From contig NZ_CBVI010000117.1 in assembly GCF_000513195.1 (NCBI RefSeq), positions 1 through 56,630 on the forward strand: a stretch of 56,630 nucleotides of DNA, given 5' to 3'. Positions 27,189 through 35,920 of this stretch are shown here, in pieces. Positions within the stretch are counted from its first letter, which is position 1. Each line of letters opens with the position of its first letter. The notes beneath the pieces are model-generated. The model had not been told where the DNA came from, ran no database searches, and saw only the letters and a list, made by a program, of their open reading frames with translations. This DNA is from Bacteroides timonensis. Its GTDB lineage: Bacteria; Bacteroidota; Bacteroidia; Bacteroidales; Bacteroidaceae. The translations under genes and the position numbers were made by a program.

Positions 27189-27854
27189 TTATTCCACTTG
27201 GCGACCATCAAAGAAGCGTACCGTGCGGCTTGTTTGTTTAGCTTGTTCTTCATTATGGGTTACCATCACGATAGTACGCCCGTCTTCCTTATTCAACTGA
27301 TGCAACAGTTCCATTACCTCAGCACCCATCTTAGAGTCCAGGTTACCGGTCGGCTCATCAGCAAGGATTATCTCCGGATTACCGATAATGGCACGGGCAA
27401 CGGCTACACGCTGGCACTGACCACCGGAGAGCTGCGTAGGCATGTGGCGCATACGGTGGCTTAATCCAACCTTTGCTAACACTTCTTCGGCCAGACGACG
27501 ACGTTCCTTAGCGGACACCTTTCTATATAATAAAGGAAGTTCTACATTATCGAGCACATTCAGTGAGTTAATCAAGTGGAAAGACTGGAACACGAACCCT
27601 AACTTCTTGTTACGGAACGCAGCCAATTCCTTATCTTTCATACCATCCGTACGAGTACCGTCAATCTCAATGATGCCACTTGTAGGAGCATCCAGCAAGC
27701 CTACAATGTTCAGCAACGTAGATTTTCCACAACCGGAAGGGCCCATAATACTGAGGAACTCACCTTTCTCTACTTCGAGGTTTACATTTTCCAATGCTAC
27801 GGTTTCAATCTCATTCGTACGATAAATCTTGTTTATCTCAGTCAATTTAATCAT
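27189..27854 (-). CDS. ABC transporter ATPase, LolD/MacB type
   Basis: The 221-residue nucleotide-binding subunit drives the permeases by ATP hydrolysis on the cytoplasmic side. The Walker A GPSGCGKST is at 38-46, the signature motif is LSGGQCQRVAVARA, Walker B is IILADEPTGNLD, and the switch histidine is in MVTHNEEQA. The insert-free, short form is typical of LolD, FtsE and the MacB ATPase domain. It is the only such ATPase among twelve permease genes and stands first in the second transcription unit, behind a sigma-54-like promoter at 27921-27937. Confidence 0.94.
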   Translation of the reverse strand: MIKLTEINKIYRTNEIETVALENVNLEVEKGEFLSIMGPSGCGKSTLLNIVGLLDAPTSGIIEIDGTRTDGMKDKELAAFRNKKLGFVFQSFHLINSLNVLDNVELPLLYRKVSAKERRRLAEEVLAKVGLSHRMRHMPTQLSGGQCQRVAVARAIIGNPEIILADEPTGNLDSKMGAEVMELLHQLNKEDGRTIVMVTHNEEQAKQTSRTVRFFDGRQVE

Positions 27855-27920
27855 AATGGTAAGTATTTAATTGTTATTAATTGATTCTATTCGTTGTTTA
27901 TTCGTTCTTCACATTTATTA

Positions 27921-27937
27921 ATCAAATGGTATGCCAA
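27921..27937 (-). promoter_or_regulatory. Sigma-54-like promoter for the ATPase unit
   Basis: The minus strand reads TTGGCATACCATTTGAT. It fits the 17-nt sigma-54 pattern YTGGCACGRNNNTTGCW with the -24 GG exact, TTG kept at -12, and GA in place of GC. Transcription would start near 27911, 57 nt before the ATG. Confidence 0.65.
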
Positions 27938-27979
27938 AAGGAACATCCATTCATTATCAACTATTTAAGTTTGCAGGCA

Positions 27980-27999
27980 AGTGTCCGATAATGAACACT
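27980..27999. promoter_or_regulatory. Palindromic activator site upstream of the ATPase unit
   Basis: AGTGTCCGATAATGAACACT is a near-perfect inverted repeat (outer AGTGT/ACACT). Its centre is 55 bp upstream of the -24 GG, a typical place for a sigma-54 enhancer-binding protein. The same motif sits at the same distance before the adaptor gene. Confidence 0.65.
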
Positions 28000-28034
28000 C
28001 TGTCCGTTTTTAATTGGTAGTAACAACCACGATA

Positions 28035-29330
28035 TTATTCGTCGCGCAACGCTTCCGTCGGCGGAATACGGCTAATCTTACGGGCAGGAATATAGATGCC
28101 AATCAATACCACCGCCAGCATGATAAAGAGAACAATGAATGATACGATAAGAAAATGCTGTGTGAAGTCCGTCACCCAATATGTCTCCGTACTATCTATC
28201 CAGTTACTGCCTTTCTCCAGTCCTTCCTTGAGGGCATATTGCAAATAAAGCAAGCACCCGATAAGTGTAGCAATGAAAGTCAGTACCAGTCCTTCTCCCA
28301 TCAGCAGACGCATGATATGTCCTGGTGTACCACCAAAGGAAAGTATCACCCCTACTTCTTCGCGGCGCGTACGTGTCTGTAGCCAGAAAGTACCGATGAC
28401 GCCCAAACAAAGATTGATTAAAAAGAAAGCTGCCATTGCCAGGTTACGACGATATATAGCCGTAGCACCACTGGCCTCACTATCTTCTATCAGTTTATCA
28501 TACGACCTCACACTACGGGCAAAAAGATTACCGGCCCGTAACTCCTTAACCATCCATGGTTGGAACTCGTGCAAGAATCGCTGCATGCTGACTTCTTCTT
28601 TCAACCGCAGAAGTATTTGAGCATCTTCACCAATATCTTCCATATCAATAGAGAGCAAAGGAATGAATTTCACTGCCACTGGCCGCCACTCACTGTAAGT
28701 TTTAAAAGTACCCACTGCTCCAGTAACGGCTACATAAACCGTGTCAGCTCCCTGCCGATGCCAGCAACGCTTGCCACGCACATCTTTTGTGTGGAATAAC
28801 TGTTCAAGCGCATTCTCCGTCAGCACAATATCATTCTGCGTATAGTTATAGTCCGACAACTGTTGCGGTATCATACCTTGTACGGGACGGAAACCATAGG
28901 TTTCAAAGAATCGGGTATGAGGCAAAAAATAGATAGACATTATAGACAAATCAAGTGTGTCTCCCTCAGCGCGGAGCTGACTATTGCTATTACCCTGCGA
29001 ATTAGGATAGCAAAAGCCTAATATAGGTGTAGCCGACTCTACTCCGGTATAATTTTCAACAAGACGTACAAGGTTCAGATAAGAATTTATAATCACAGTA
29101 GAGTCTTCCGCCTGTTCATCATAACCAGGTGCCTGCGGCTGCAAGGTGCTAAGCGAAATAAGACAAAGACGATCCGCATCATATCCCAAAGGGATGTTAC
29201 GATCGTGAGTAACTACCACAACCGGGTCAAGGATGATCCAGGAAACAACACTCACCAAGATTAATTCCGCCAGTAACCAACCATTGCGACGGCGACGCGC
29301 CCAAAGATTTTTCAATATAAGTTTCAGCAT
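28035..29330 (-). CDS. MacB/FtsX-type permease, A type (pair 2)
   Basis: A 431-residue A-type subunit and the last gene of the first transcription unit. It is the most divergent A member: the coupling segment reads GTFWLQTRTRREEVGVILSF in place of the FRTxxRRSEIALRMAMG seen elsewhere, and the end is IPPTEALRDE. The first helix is RNGWLLAELILVSVVSWIIL. It begins 5 nt after its B partner. About 180 bp downstream of its start-to-stop span the second sigma-54-like promoter begins the next unit, and no clear terminator separates them. Confidence 0.87.
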   Translation of the reverse strand: MLKLILKNLWARRRRNGWLLAELILVSVVSWIILDPVVVVTHDRNIPLGYDADRLCLISLSTLQPQAPGYDEQAEDSTVIINSYLNLVRLVENYTGVESATPILGFCYPNSQGNSNSQLRAEGDTLDLSIMSIYFLPHTRFFETYGFRPVQGMIPQQLSDYNYTQNDIVLTENALEQLFHTKDVRGKRCWHRQGADTVYVAVTGAVGTFKTYSEWRPVAVKFIPLLSIDMEDIGEDAQILLRLKEEVSMQRFLHEFQPWMVKELRAGNLFARSVRSYDKLIEDSEASGATAIYRRNLAMAAFFLINLCLGVIGTFWLQTRTRREEVGVILSFGGTPGHIMRLLMGEGLVLTFIATLIGCLLYLQYALKEGLEKGSNWIDSTETYWVTDFTQHFLIVSFIVLFIMLAVVLIGIYIPARKISRIPPTEALRDE

Positions 29331-29335
29331 AGCCT

Positions 29336-30655
29336 TTATCTTTTTTCATTCAATGAACATACAATCGGTTTCCGCAATGAATACCATGCTGGTATCAATG
29401 CCGACAGTAAATTCAATATTATGCATAATACCAGAGCCGACGCAAACACTGCCGGAGCAAACAACATCTCTCCGGAAACACGGACATTTATTCCTTCGGG
29501 GACGGTATCGGGCCAGCGGTCGAACACTGTAAATACCCATTCGCGAAAAGCGTAAAGTGCCAGCCAGGCCAACAATAATCCGAGCAGCCCTCCCAGTAAT
29601 GTCAACAGTAGATTCTCCCACATCACTTGCGAAAGCAAACTGTTACGCCCGGCACCAAACGATTTACGTACTCCCATTTCCGGCAAACGATTCTCCATGC
29701 GGCTTGCTATCATACCACTCAAGTTGAGGGCAGGCACCAGCAGCAACACCAGAAGTATCAACAAGAAATAGCGCACCGTAGCCCATATATCAAGCTTTTC
29801 ACTGGCATAGGACTGGAAGACCTTAACCAAATGCGAAGTTGGTTGTTCCCAGAAGTCCACTACCCAGTCATCAGGATGCATCTGGTTTTCTTTGCGGATA
29901 ATCTCTTGAATCTCGGCACGCAATGCATCTGCCTGCGCATCATCCTTTACAAGAAAAGTAATATAAAAAGCACCCAGATAAGGAATGCCATATTTAGGAT
30001 CGCGATATCCCGGTGAAACACTATAAGGCACATAGACCTGAGCGTATGATTTGGGCGTCAGATAACTGGCACTACGCACCACGCCACAGACACGATAATT
30101 GATATAATTCAGGCTAAACGACTGCCCCACCACTCCTTCGGAAGTACCAAATAAACGGCGGGCTAAATCTTCGGTAATGACTGCCGTATGAATGCCACTT
30201 TCAAGGTCAGAGGGCATAAAGGCTTTTCCTTCCAGAAATTGGAAAGAGTAGATGCGGAAGAAATTAGGGTCAGTCAGTTTTATATCTGCCTGAAAATCTC
30301 CACTACGGTCAGCAGGCTGGATATAGCTGTTTTCCGACATGTCATTCTCTAACGTTCCGGACACTACGGCAGCATTTTCCAATGGATAAAACCAATCTTG
30401 CAGTGCTTTGTATGATACAGCCCACTGATAGGTATGTTTATTCTCTTCCGTCCCTTTTTGAAAGCGTGAATTAGAAAGATATAACGTATTCATACGATTC
30501 ACCTCCGGATATACCGGAGCTATCTTTACATAATAGACCACAGCCATAACCATAGTCATAGCAATAGCCAGGCCTGTACCGACTACGTAAAGGGTACTAA
30601 AGAGCGGATTCTGCCTCATCAGTTCCCAAGCTTGCTTCAAATAGATTCTTATCAT
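29336..30655 (-). CDS. MacB/FtsX-type permease, B type (pair 2)
   Basis: A 439-residue B-type subunit, the longest of the set. It starts YLKQAWELMRQNPLFSTLYV and ends SLRKPIVCSLNEKR. The EVNRMNTLYL phrase follows the first helix, and ENRLPEMGVRKSFGAGRNSL is the coupling segment. Gaps of 23 nt and 5 nt to the neighbouring A subunits fit a single message. Confidence 0.88.
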   Translation of the reverse strand: MIRIYLKQAWELMRQNPLFSTLYVVGTGLAIAMTMVMAVVYYVKIAPVYPEVNRMNTLYLSNSRFQKGTEENKHTYQWAVSYKALQDWFYPLENAAVVSGTLENDMSENSYIQPADRSGDFQADIKLTDPNFFRIYSFQFLEGKAFMPSDLESGIHTAVITEDLARRLFGTSEGVVGQSFSLNYINYRVCGVVRSASYLTPKSYAQVYVPYSVSPGYRDPKYGIPYLGAFYITFLVKDDAQADALRAEIQEIIRKENQMHPDDWVVDFWEQPTSHLVKVFQSYASEKLDIWATVRYFLLILLVLLLVPALNLSGMIASRMENRLPEMGVRKSFGAGRNSLLSQVMWENLLLTLLGGLLGLLLAWLALYAFREWVFTVFDRWPDTVPEGINVRVSGEMLFAPAVFASALVLCIILNLLSALIPAWYSLRKPIVCSLNEKR

Positions 30656-30678
30656 CTTGTGTGTATTAGATTTCTAAT

Positions 30679-31938
30679 TTATTCGTGATGCAGCGCCTCG
30701 GCCGGTTGCTCCTTCATGATCCAGCGAGCAGGTACTGCAATGCCCAATAGAATCATCACTGCGAGAGTTCCCAATGAAATAGCAAATACGATGATCCAGC
30801 GTTCTGCCGTATGAGGTACTTTCGTACTCAATAGATCCATGTGGTAGAAGTTGAATACAATGATAGCAATAGGAACCAATGCCAACAATAGAATCAACAA
30901 ACCTTCCATATTCAGCCAAGATACAACCCGCCCTTTCGATGCACCGACAGCCATACGCAATCCTGTTTCGGAACGGCGTGCCTGTGTGCGCATCCAGAAT
31001 GTTCCAGTAACTCCGAAAAATACATTCAATAGCAGGAATGCAATGATAAGTTGCACCATCTGCCAGTCAGTTACAACATAATCTATCCGGTCGGCACGCA
31101 TTTCTTCGAAACTTGTTACGGCATTTACATAGATATTGCCCGATGTCAGACGGTCACCCAGCGAGGCAAGCCATTCTTCCATCTCAGCCTGTGTCATATC
31201 GCGTTTCATGCGGAGTGAATATTCCAGTGAAGAAGGGCGATACCACTTAAAAAGGTCTTCCATTGTAGAAGCTGAAGCCTTGATATAGAAAGTAGGTGTA
31301 GCCGGTTCAAAATCATTTTCACGAATCGTGGGTGCAACGGCCAGCACGGGAGCTTCATCCAATTCACCGGTACTTACCAGACAATTACGAGCTTCTTTAT
31401 CTCCAAAGAACTTCCGCGCCACTTTTTCCGTGATAATCACTTCATCTTTAGCGGGGTTCTCCAAGTCACGAATACGCGTACCATTTACGTCGCGGATTCC
31501 AAAAACTTCAAAGAAGCCTGCATCTCCCAAGTGGCGATGTATGGATTCGGAATAGGCATTGACACTGTCCGCACCGGCAGGCTCAATATTCGTCCAGGAA
31601 TTTCCCTGACTGTAAGGGCAACTATAGAAACTACATCCCACGGCCTCTACCTCACCGGTATTCATCAGGCGTTGAGATAATTCCGTGATGCGTTCCCAGC
31701 ATTTGGCTCCACGTTCGTCTTCACCGGTATAGCCTTCGTTGCCGGATTCTTTTTCTTCCAGATGAAGACTCCAGCAACGACTGATATCATAACCCAAAGG
31801 CTCGTGATAGAGTGTATATTTACTGTAACCGGCATCCGTAATCATAAAGACAGCCAGCAGAACCAAAGCTAATTCGGCAAATATCCAGCCATTCTGTTTG
31901 CGCTGGTTCCATATCAGAGTGATGAGATGACGTATCAT
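30679..31938 (-). CDS. MacB/FtsX-type permease, A type (pair 1)
   Basis: A 419-residue A-type subunit. The first helix follows LIWNQRKQNGWIFAELALVL, very like the start of the A subunit of pair 6 at the far end of the array. The coupling segment is GTFWMRTQARRSETGLRMAV and the end is KEQPAEALHHE. It starts 3 nt after its B partner. An SFYSCPYSQGNSW segment in the periplasmic domain parallels the SYPYN-type phrase of other A members. Confidence 0.88.
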   Translation of the reverse strand: MIRHLITLIWNQRKQNGWIFAELALVLLAVFMITDAGYSKYTLYHEPLGYDISRCWSLHLEEKESGNEGYTGEDERGAKCWERITELSQRLMNTGEVEAVGCSFYSCPYSQGNSWTNIEPAGADSVNAYSESIHRHLGDAGFFEVFGIRDVNGTRIRDLENPAKDEVIITEKVARKFFGDKEARNCLVSTGELDEAPVLAVAPTIRENDFEPATPTFYIKASASTMEDLFKWYRPSSLEYSLRMKRDMTQAEMEEWLASLGDRLTSGNIYVNAVTSFEEMRADRIDYVVTDWQMVQLIIAFLLLNVFFGVTGTFWMRTQARRSETGLRMAVGASKGRVVSWLNMEGLLILLLALVPIAIIVFNFYHMDLLSTKVPHTAERWIIVFAISLGTLAVMILLGIAVPARWIMKEQPAEALHHE

Positions 31939-31941
31939 AGT

Positions 31942-33213
31942 TTATTCTTGATTATTCAGCGATTTGACAATGTTATACTTTCCGGCACGCCAGGCAGGAA
32001 TGCCTGCACACAACAGGTTCAGCAGGAAGATGAAGACCAGAGTTATCAGGAATGTCTCCGGACGTATCAGCATATCCGAATTAAACTGTGTGCCCGATGG
32101 AAAGAAGATATCGCGTGTCAGCAACAACACGCCTATAGAAAGCAGCAAACCGAATACACCACCGATAAAGGTAATAATCAGATTTTCATCGACAACCTGC
32201 CGGAAGATATTCCCCGTTGTCGCTCCAAAAGCCTTACGCACTCCTATCTCTCCACGGCGCTTACGGAAGTTAGTCAGCGTAATGCTAACCATATTGAGTG
32301 CCGGCAGCAATAGCAGGAAAAAGATAAAGCTGCCCTGACGCAAGAACCAATTTCCATAGGGAATTTCATCAATAAAACCATTGTTGCTGGTGACCACCAT
32401 ATCCAGATTACTCATCGGTCCATTAAAGAAGCTGACGCCATACTCTGATGTATTTGCATTCAGCTGTTTAGTAACTTTTTCCACTTCTGCACGGATAGCA
32501 GTAAAATCGTCCGTACTATGTGCAAGCATCACCACACTGAAAGGCCCTACCATTCCCTCATACACATTGGCAGGCGTTTCCATACCGGCACTCGAATTAT
32601 AAGGCAACCATACATCCGAATAAGCATAACGGGCTGTTCGGGGCACATTTTTCACCACACCGCATATGGTATATTCTGTCCGGTTGATGAGCAGTTGTTG
32701 CCCTCTTGCCTCCGTTTTACCGAAAAGGCGGCGTGCCAGTTTCTCACTGATAACCGCCTTGCGGATGCCACTTTCATTGTCTTCGTAGGTAAAAGGAGTG
32801 CCATCGAGAAACGTGAAATTAAATATATTCCAGAAGCGGTCGTCAGTATAAGTAGCCCGGTATTTAGTAAAGGTGCGTTTGGCAACCGAACTGACGGAGA
32901 CCGTTTTGCGGGCATAGCCACTCACCTCCTTCGGAGTTTTCAGATTATAGAAAAGCTCGCGTACCACACGTTTTCCCATTCCTCCGTTGTTCCAGTTTCC
33001 TTCATTACTCTTCATAAAAGCGCGGGTTGCAGTGATGTGTAACATACGCCCACGCCCGGACTCCGGTGCATACTCAGCCAAACGTACCTGCACCACGAGA
33101 ATAATCATCATTACAGCTGTTATTGCCAGTGCCGTACCTGCAATAGAGAGTCCACTGATTAGCGGGTTCTCTTTCAACAGACTCCAGGCCTGTTTTAAAT
33201 ATATCCTCAGCAT
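31942..33213 (-). CDS. MacB/FtsX-type permease, B type (pair 1)
   Basis: A 423-residue B-type subunit, the first permease behind the adaptor gene (21 nt gap). It starts YLKQAWSLLKENPLISGLSI and ends GKYNIVKSLNNQE. The coupling segment is RKRRGEIGVRKAFGATTGNI. Being next to the adaptor, this pair may be the core pair of the system, but the sequence alone does not show that. Confidence 0.88.
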   Translation of the reverse strand: MLRIYLKQAWSLLKENPLISGLSIAGTALAITAVMMIILVVQVRLAEYAPESGRGRMLHITATRAFMKSNEGNWNNGGMGKRVVRELFYNLKTPKEVSGYARKTVSVSSVAKRTFTKYRATYTDDRFWNIFNFTFLDGTPFTYEDNESGIRKAVISEKLARRLFGKTEARGQQLLINRTEYTICGVVKNVPRTARYAYSDVWLPYNSSAGMETPANVYEGMVGPFSVVMLAHSTDDFTAIRAEVEKVTKQLNANTSEYGVSFFNGPMSNLDMVVTSNNGFIDEIPYGNWFLRQGSFIFFLLLLPALNMVSITLTNFRKRRGEIGVRKAFGATTGNIFRQVVDENLIITFIGGVFGLLLSIGVLLLTRDIFFPSGTQFNSDMLIRPETFLITLVFIFLLNLLCAGIPAWRAGKYNIVKSLNNQE

Positions 33214-33234
33214 ACCCTTATTTTTAGTTACGAA

Positions 33235-34521
33235 CTAATTCAATTTCAGCTTATTCTTATTCTTATACTGACTCATATCGCTCACTACCACCTGGTCACC
33301 CGGCTGCAAGCCACTGACAACTTCTACAAATTCAAAGTTACTGTCTCCCAGTTGTACCTTGCGTTTTACGATTTCCTTATCAGAGTCGCGTACAAAAAGC
33401 TCATACTCACCACGGCCTACATAATAAGAAGCATTTGCTATACGCATCACGTCTTCTTTCACAGCATTCATTACATAAACATCCGTCTTTAATCCCGAAC
33501 GCAAGCGGCGGTTATTATCTTCATTCAACTGTACAGTGAAAGAGATTACTCCGTTCTTCGACAACGGCGTCACACTGCTCACCGTACCTTCCAATTTCTC
33601 ACTGCCTATTTTTACAATCGCTTTACCTCCCGCTGCCACACGGTCACCGTATGTATCAGCTATTTCACCTTCTACTTTAAAGTGGCTGAGGTCGGAAATC
33701 ACTGCAAGCTGGCTACCCTGTGAAACCTGCGCACCAATCTGATTATTTATATAGGTAAGAATAGCTTTACGCGGTGAGCGAATCTGTGCATCATCCAGCG
33801 TACGTTTCATCTCGGCAAGTCCCTTGCGGAATATGCTGAAATCCAATTCCTGAACTTTATATTCGGCAGCAAGCACTTCCTTTTCATTATCATACTGCTG
33901 CTTCAGCTGCTCATATTCCAACTGGGCCACATTATAACTGAGTTCCGCCTGACGTACTTTATCCGTAGTTCCCGAACCCAAGCTGTCGAGATACTGCTCA
34001 TTACGCAATTCCACTTTTTTACGGTTCAGCTGCATGGCCGATACTTTAATTTTCATAGCCAGATCATTCAGTTTGGTCTGATTATTCACCCGAAGCTGAT
34101 TCAACTTATAGCTGCGCATCTGCTCTTCGTCCAGCAATTTCTTGTAGTCCGTCTCCACGCTCTGCAAGTCAAGTTTCAAGATCGGTGTACCTATATCCAC
34201 ACTGTCTCCACCTTTCTTATATATCTCGACAATTCGGGTATTGATAGGTGAATTGATGATTTCCTCAAAAGCGGGCACCACTTTTCCTGATGCACTAACA
34301 CTGACTTCAATCGTACCCTTATCAACCGTAGAAAACACCAGATCTTTTGTTTTCACTCCCGTACGCATAAATGAGATGAGTACGCTGATAACGATTACAC
34401 TTGCCACGCCGATGCCACCGTAGCGAATAAATTTCTTGTTGCGCTCTTTGTTACGCACTTCTTTCGGAATTTCTCTGTCCATGTTGAATATTGAGTTATT
34501 TATTATTTTATTAGTTTTCAA
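33235..34521 (-). CDS. Periplasmic adaptor subunit, HlyD/MacA type
   Basis: The 428-residue protein has a cytoplasmic N-terminus, one membrane helix (about 33-52), then a biotinyl-lipoyl-like half-motif (GTIEVSVSASGKVVPAFEEI), a long helical hairpin (about 130-250, rich in K/E/Q/L), the second lipoyl half (AQIRSPRKAILTYINNQIGAQV) and beta-barrel domains. Adaptors of this kind link an inner-membrane MacB-type transporter to an outer-membrane TolC-type channel. No TolC homologue is in the window. The start at 34521 is the first ATG after the predicted transcription start; M14 (34482) is an alternative. It is the only adaptor for all twelve permeases. Confidence 0.92.
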   Translation of the reverse strand: MKTNKIINNSIFNMDREIPKEVRNKERNKKFIRYGGIGVASVIVISVLISFMRTGVKTKDLVFSTVDKGTIEVSVSASGKVVPAFEEIINSPINTRIVEIYKKGGDSVDIGTPILKLDLQSVETDYKKLLDEEQMRSYKLNQLRVNNQTKLNDLAMKIKVSAMQLNRKKVELRNEQYLDSLGSGTTDKVRQAELSYNVAQLEYEQLKQQYDNEKEVLAAEYKVQELDFSIFRKGLAEMKRTLDDAQIRSPRKAILTYINNQIGAQVSQGSQLAVISDLSHFKVEGEIADTYGDRVAAGGKAIVKIGSEKLEGTVSSVTPLSKNGVISFTVQLNEDNNRRLRSGLKTDVYVMNAVKEDVMRIANASYYVGRGEYELFVRDSDKEIVKRKVQLGDSNFEFVEVVSGLQPGDQVVVSDMSQYKNKNKLKLN

Positions 34522-34572
34522 CCTGTTCCGCTTTTAAAAACGAACAGGCATATTATTCACATTATTTATATA

Positions 34573-34589
34573 TACTAAATGCGTGCCAA
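34573..34589 (-). promoter_or_regulatory. Sigma-54-like promoter for the adaptor unit
   Basis: The minus strand reads TTGGCACGCATTTAGTA. TTGGCACG is an exact -24 element, and TAGTA at -12 keeps the G but not the C. Transcription would start near 34563, about 40 nt before the ATG at 34521. Confidence 0.7.
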
Positions 34590-34629
34590 AAATGTAAGTA
34601 ACTGAAAACAAGACGATAGAGAAAAAAGC

Positions 34630-34653
34630 AGAGTGTCCGATATCGAACACTCT
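34630..34653. promoter_or_regulatory. Palindromic activator site upstream of the adaptor unit
   Basis: A 24-bp inverted repeat, one mismatched pair only, with core GTGTCCGATATCGAACAC. Its centre is 55 bp upstream of the -24 GG, exactly as for the site at 27980-27999. It is the likely binding site of a shared sigma-54 activator, which is not encoded in this window. Confidence 0.7.
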
Positions 34654-34800
34654 GTACATTTTCGGATAAGTATATCATACTTCAGGAAGTTCATCCCATG
34701 CCATTCGCAATAAAAGCATCAGCAGTTATTTAGCAACAGACAGGCAGTCGTTTACTTTTGCCCTGCTTGTTTTTCATCTCCACAGTAAGTCTTATTGGGT

Positions 34801-34888
34801 GTTGACCTTGGTTAACAGGCCTATCAACCTTGGCTAACGAATCCGTCAACCTTGGTTAACAAGCCTGTTGACCAAGGTTGGTACCCAA
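34801..34888. repeat. Phased repeat element, 22-bp period, four units
   Basis: Units start at 34801, 34823, 34845 and 34867: GTTGACCTTGGTTAAC, ATCAACCTTGGCTAAC, GTCAACCTTGGTTAAC and GTTGACCAAGGTTGGT, each followed by a 6-nt spacer. The element also folds as a whole, because 34794-34820 pairs with 34863-34889. It lies between the adaptor promoter and the pseudogene block, where no protein gene is seen from 34654 to 35137. Confidence 0.88.
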
Positions 34889-35137
34889 TTGTTCCTAAGG
34901 ATAAACATACTATTCATTAGTCCTGCACGAAATGATCCCTCATGTAAAACAAATGAATGGCTTAGAATCAAACTAAAAAGAGGACAATATGTGTATCAAT
35001 AATATTGTCATAGTTTCCCATATAAACACATCATAGCGGTCAACGATATTCTGAAACCCTCAAACATTGGTTAATAAGGCGCAACTTATTTCATCCTCCT
35101 TGTGATAAGAAAATCCTTTTATATTTTTACCCTCATT

Positions 35138-35920
35138 ATGGAAAATATCAGTATAAAAAAAGTAGAAACGAAGCGTGAAATGGACGATTTTGTGAAGTTC
35201 ACAAACTGGTTGTATGCAGACTGTCCATACTACGTTCCTGACTTGGAAATGGATATTCGTAATACATTTAACCCGCGTAAGAATGCAGGACTGGAATACT
35301 CCGTCCTACAACCTTTTATTGCATATAACGAAGCTGGAAAACCGGTTGGCCGCATAGCGGGTATCATCAACTATCGAGCCAACCAAAAATGGCAAACGAA
35401 GAACGTCCGATTCGGATTCATAGACTTTATTGATGATCTGGAAGTATCAGCCGCACTGCTGAAAGCCGTGGAGCAATGGGGCAAGGAACATGGTATGGAT
35501 TATATACAAGATCCGATGGGCATTTTCGATTTCGACAAGGAAGGGATGCTTATTGAAGATTTCGATAAGCTGGGATCAATGATTACAATATATAACTACC
35601 CCTACTATCCCAAACACATGGCCATGTTAGGATATGAAAAGGAAGTGGATTGGGGGCAGGTTTGCATTGAAGTACCCAAAGAAATATCGTCTAAATATGC
35701 CCGTGTGACCAAACTTTCGAAAGAGATGTTCAGACTACACGTGAAAAAATTAACCAACGCTGATGTTGTAAAGCACGGTTATGGAAGGAAAGTATTCAAA
35801 CTCTTAAACACTGCCTATGCTCCCCTCTTCGGCTATACAGAATTATCAGACAAACAAGTGGATATGTATGTCAAACGATACTTCCTGCTGATAGACAAGC
35901 AAATGCTGCCCGTCATACCT
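35138..35920 (+). pseudogene. N-acetyltransferase-like protein, 3' end deleted
   Basis: From the ATG at 35138 about 261 residues match a Bacteroides protein family of about 380 residues related to GNAT acetyltransferases (start ENISIKKVETKREMDDFVKF; then GRIAGIINYRANQKW, RFGFIDFIDD, YNYPYYPKHM, TAYAPLFGYTELSDKQVDMYV). Homology stops after DKQMLPVI at about 35914. The same frame then runs another 40 codons through foreign sequence to 36043. The part of the family that usually carries the acyl-CoA site near the C-terminus is missing, so it is probably inactive. The next segment, a ketosynthase fragment, begins in another frame. Confidence 0.8.

Noticed and set aside
34801..34888. Possible CRISPR array
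   Set aside because: The units are 22 bp with 6-nt spacers, no unique 30-nt spacers, and no cas genes.
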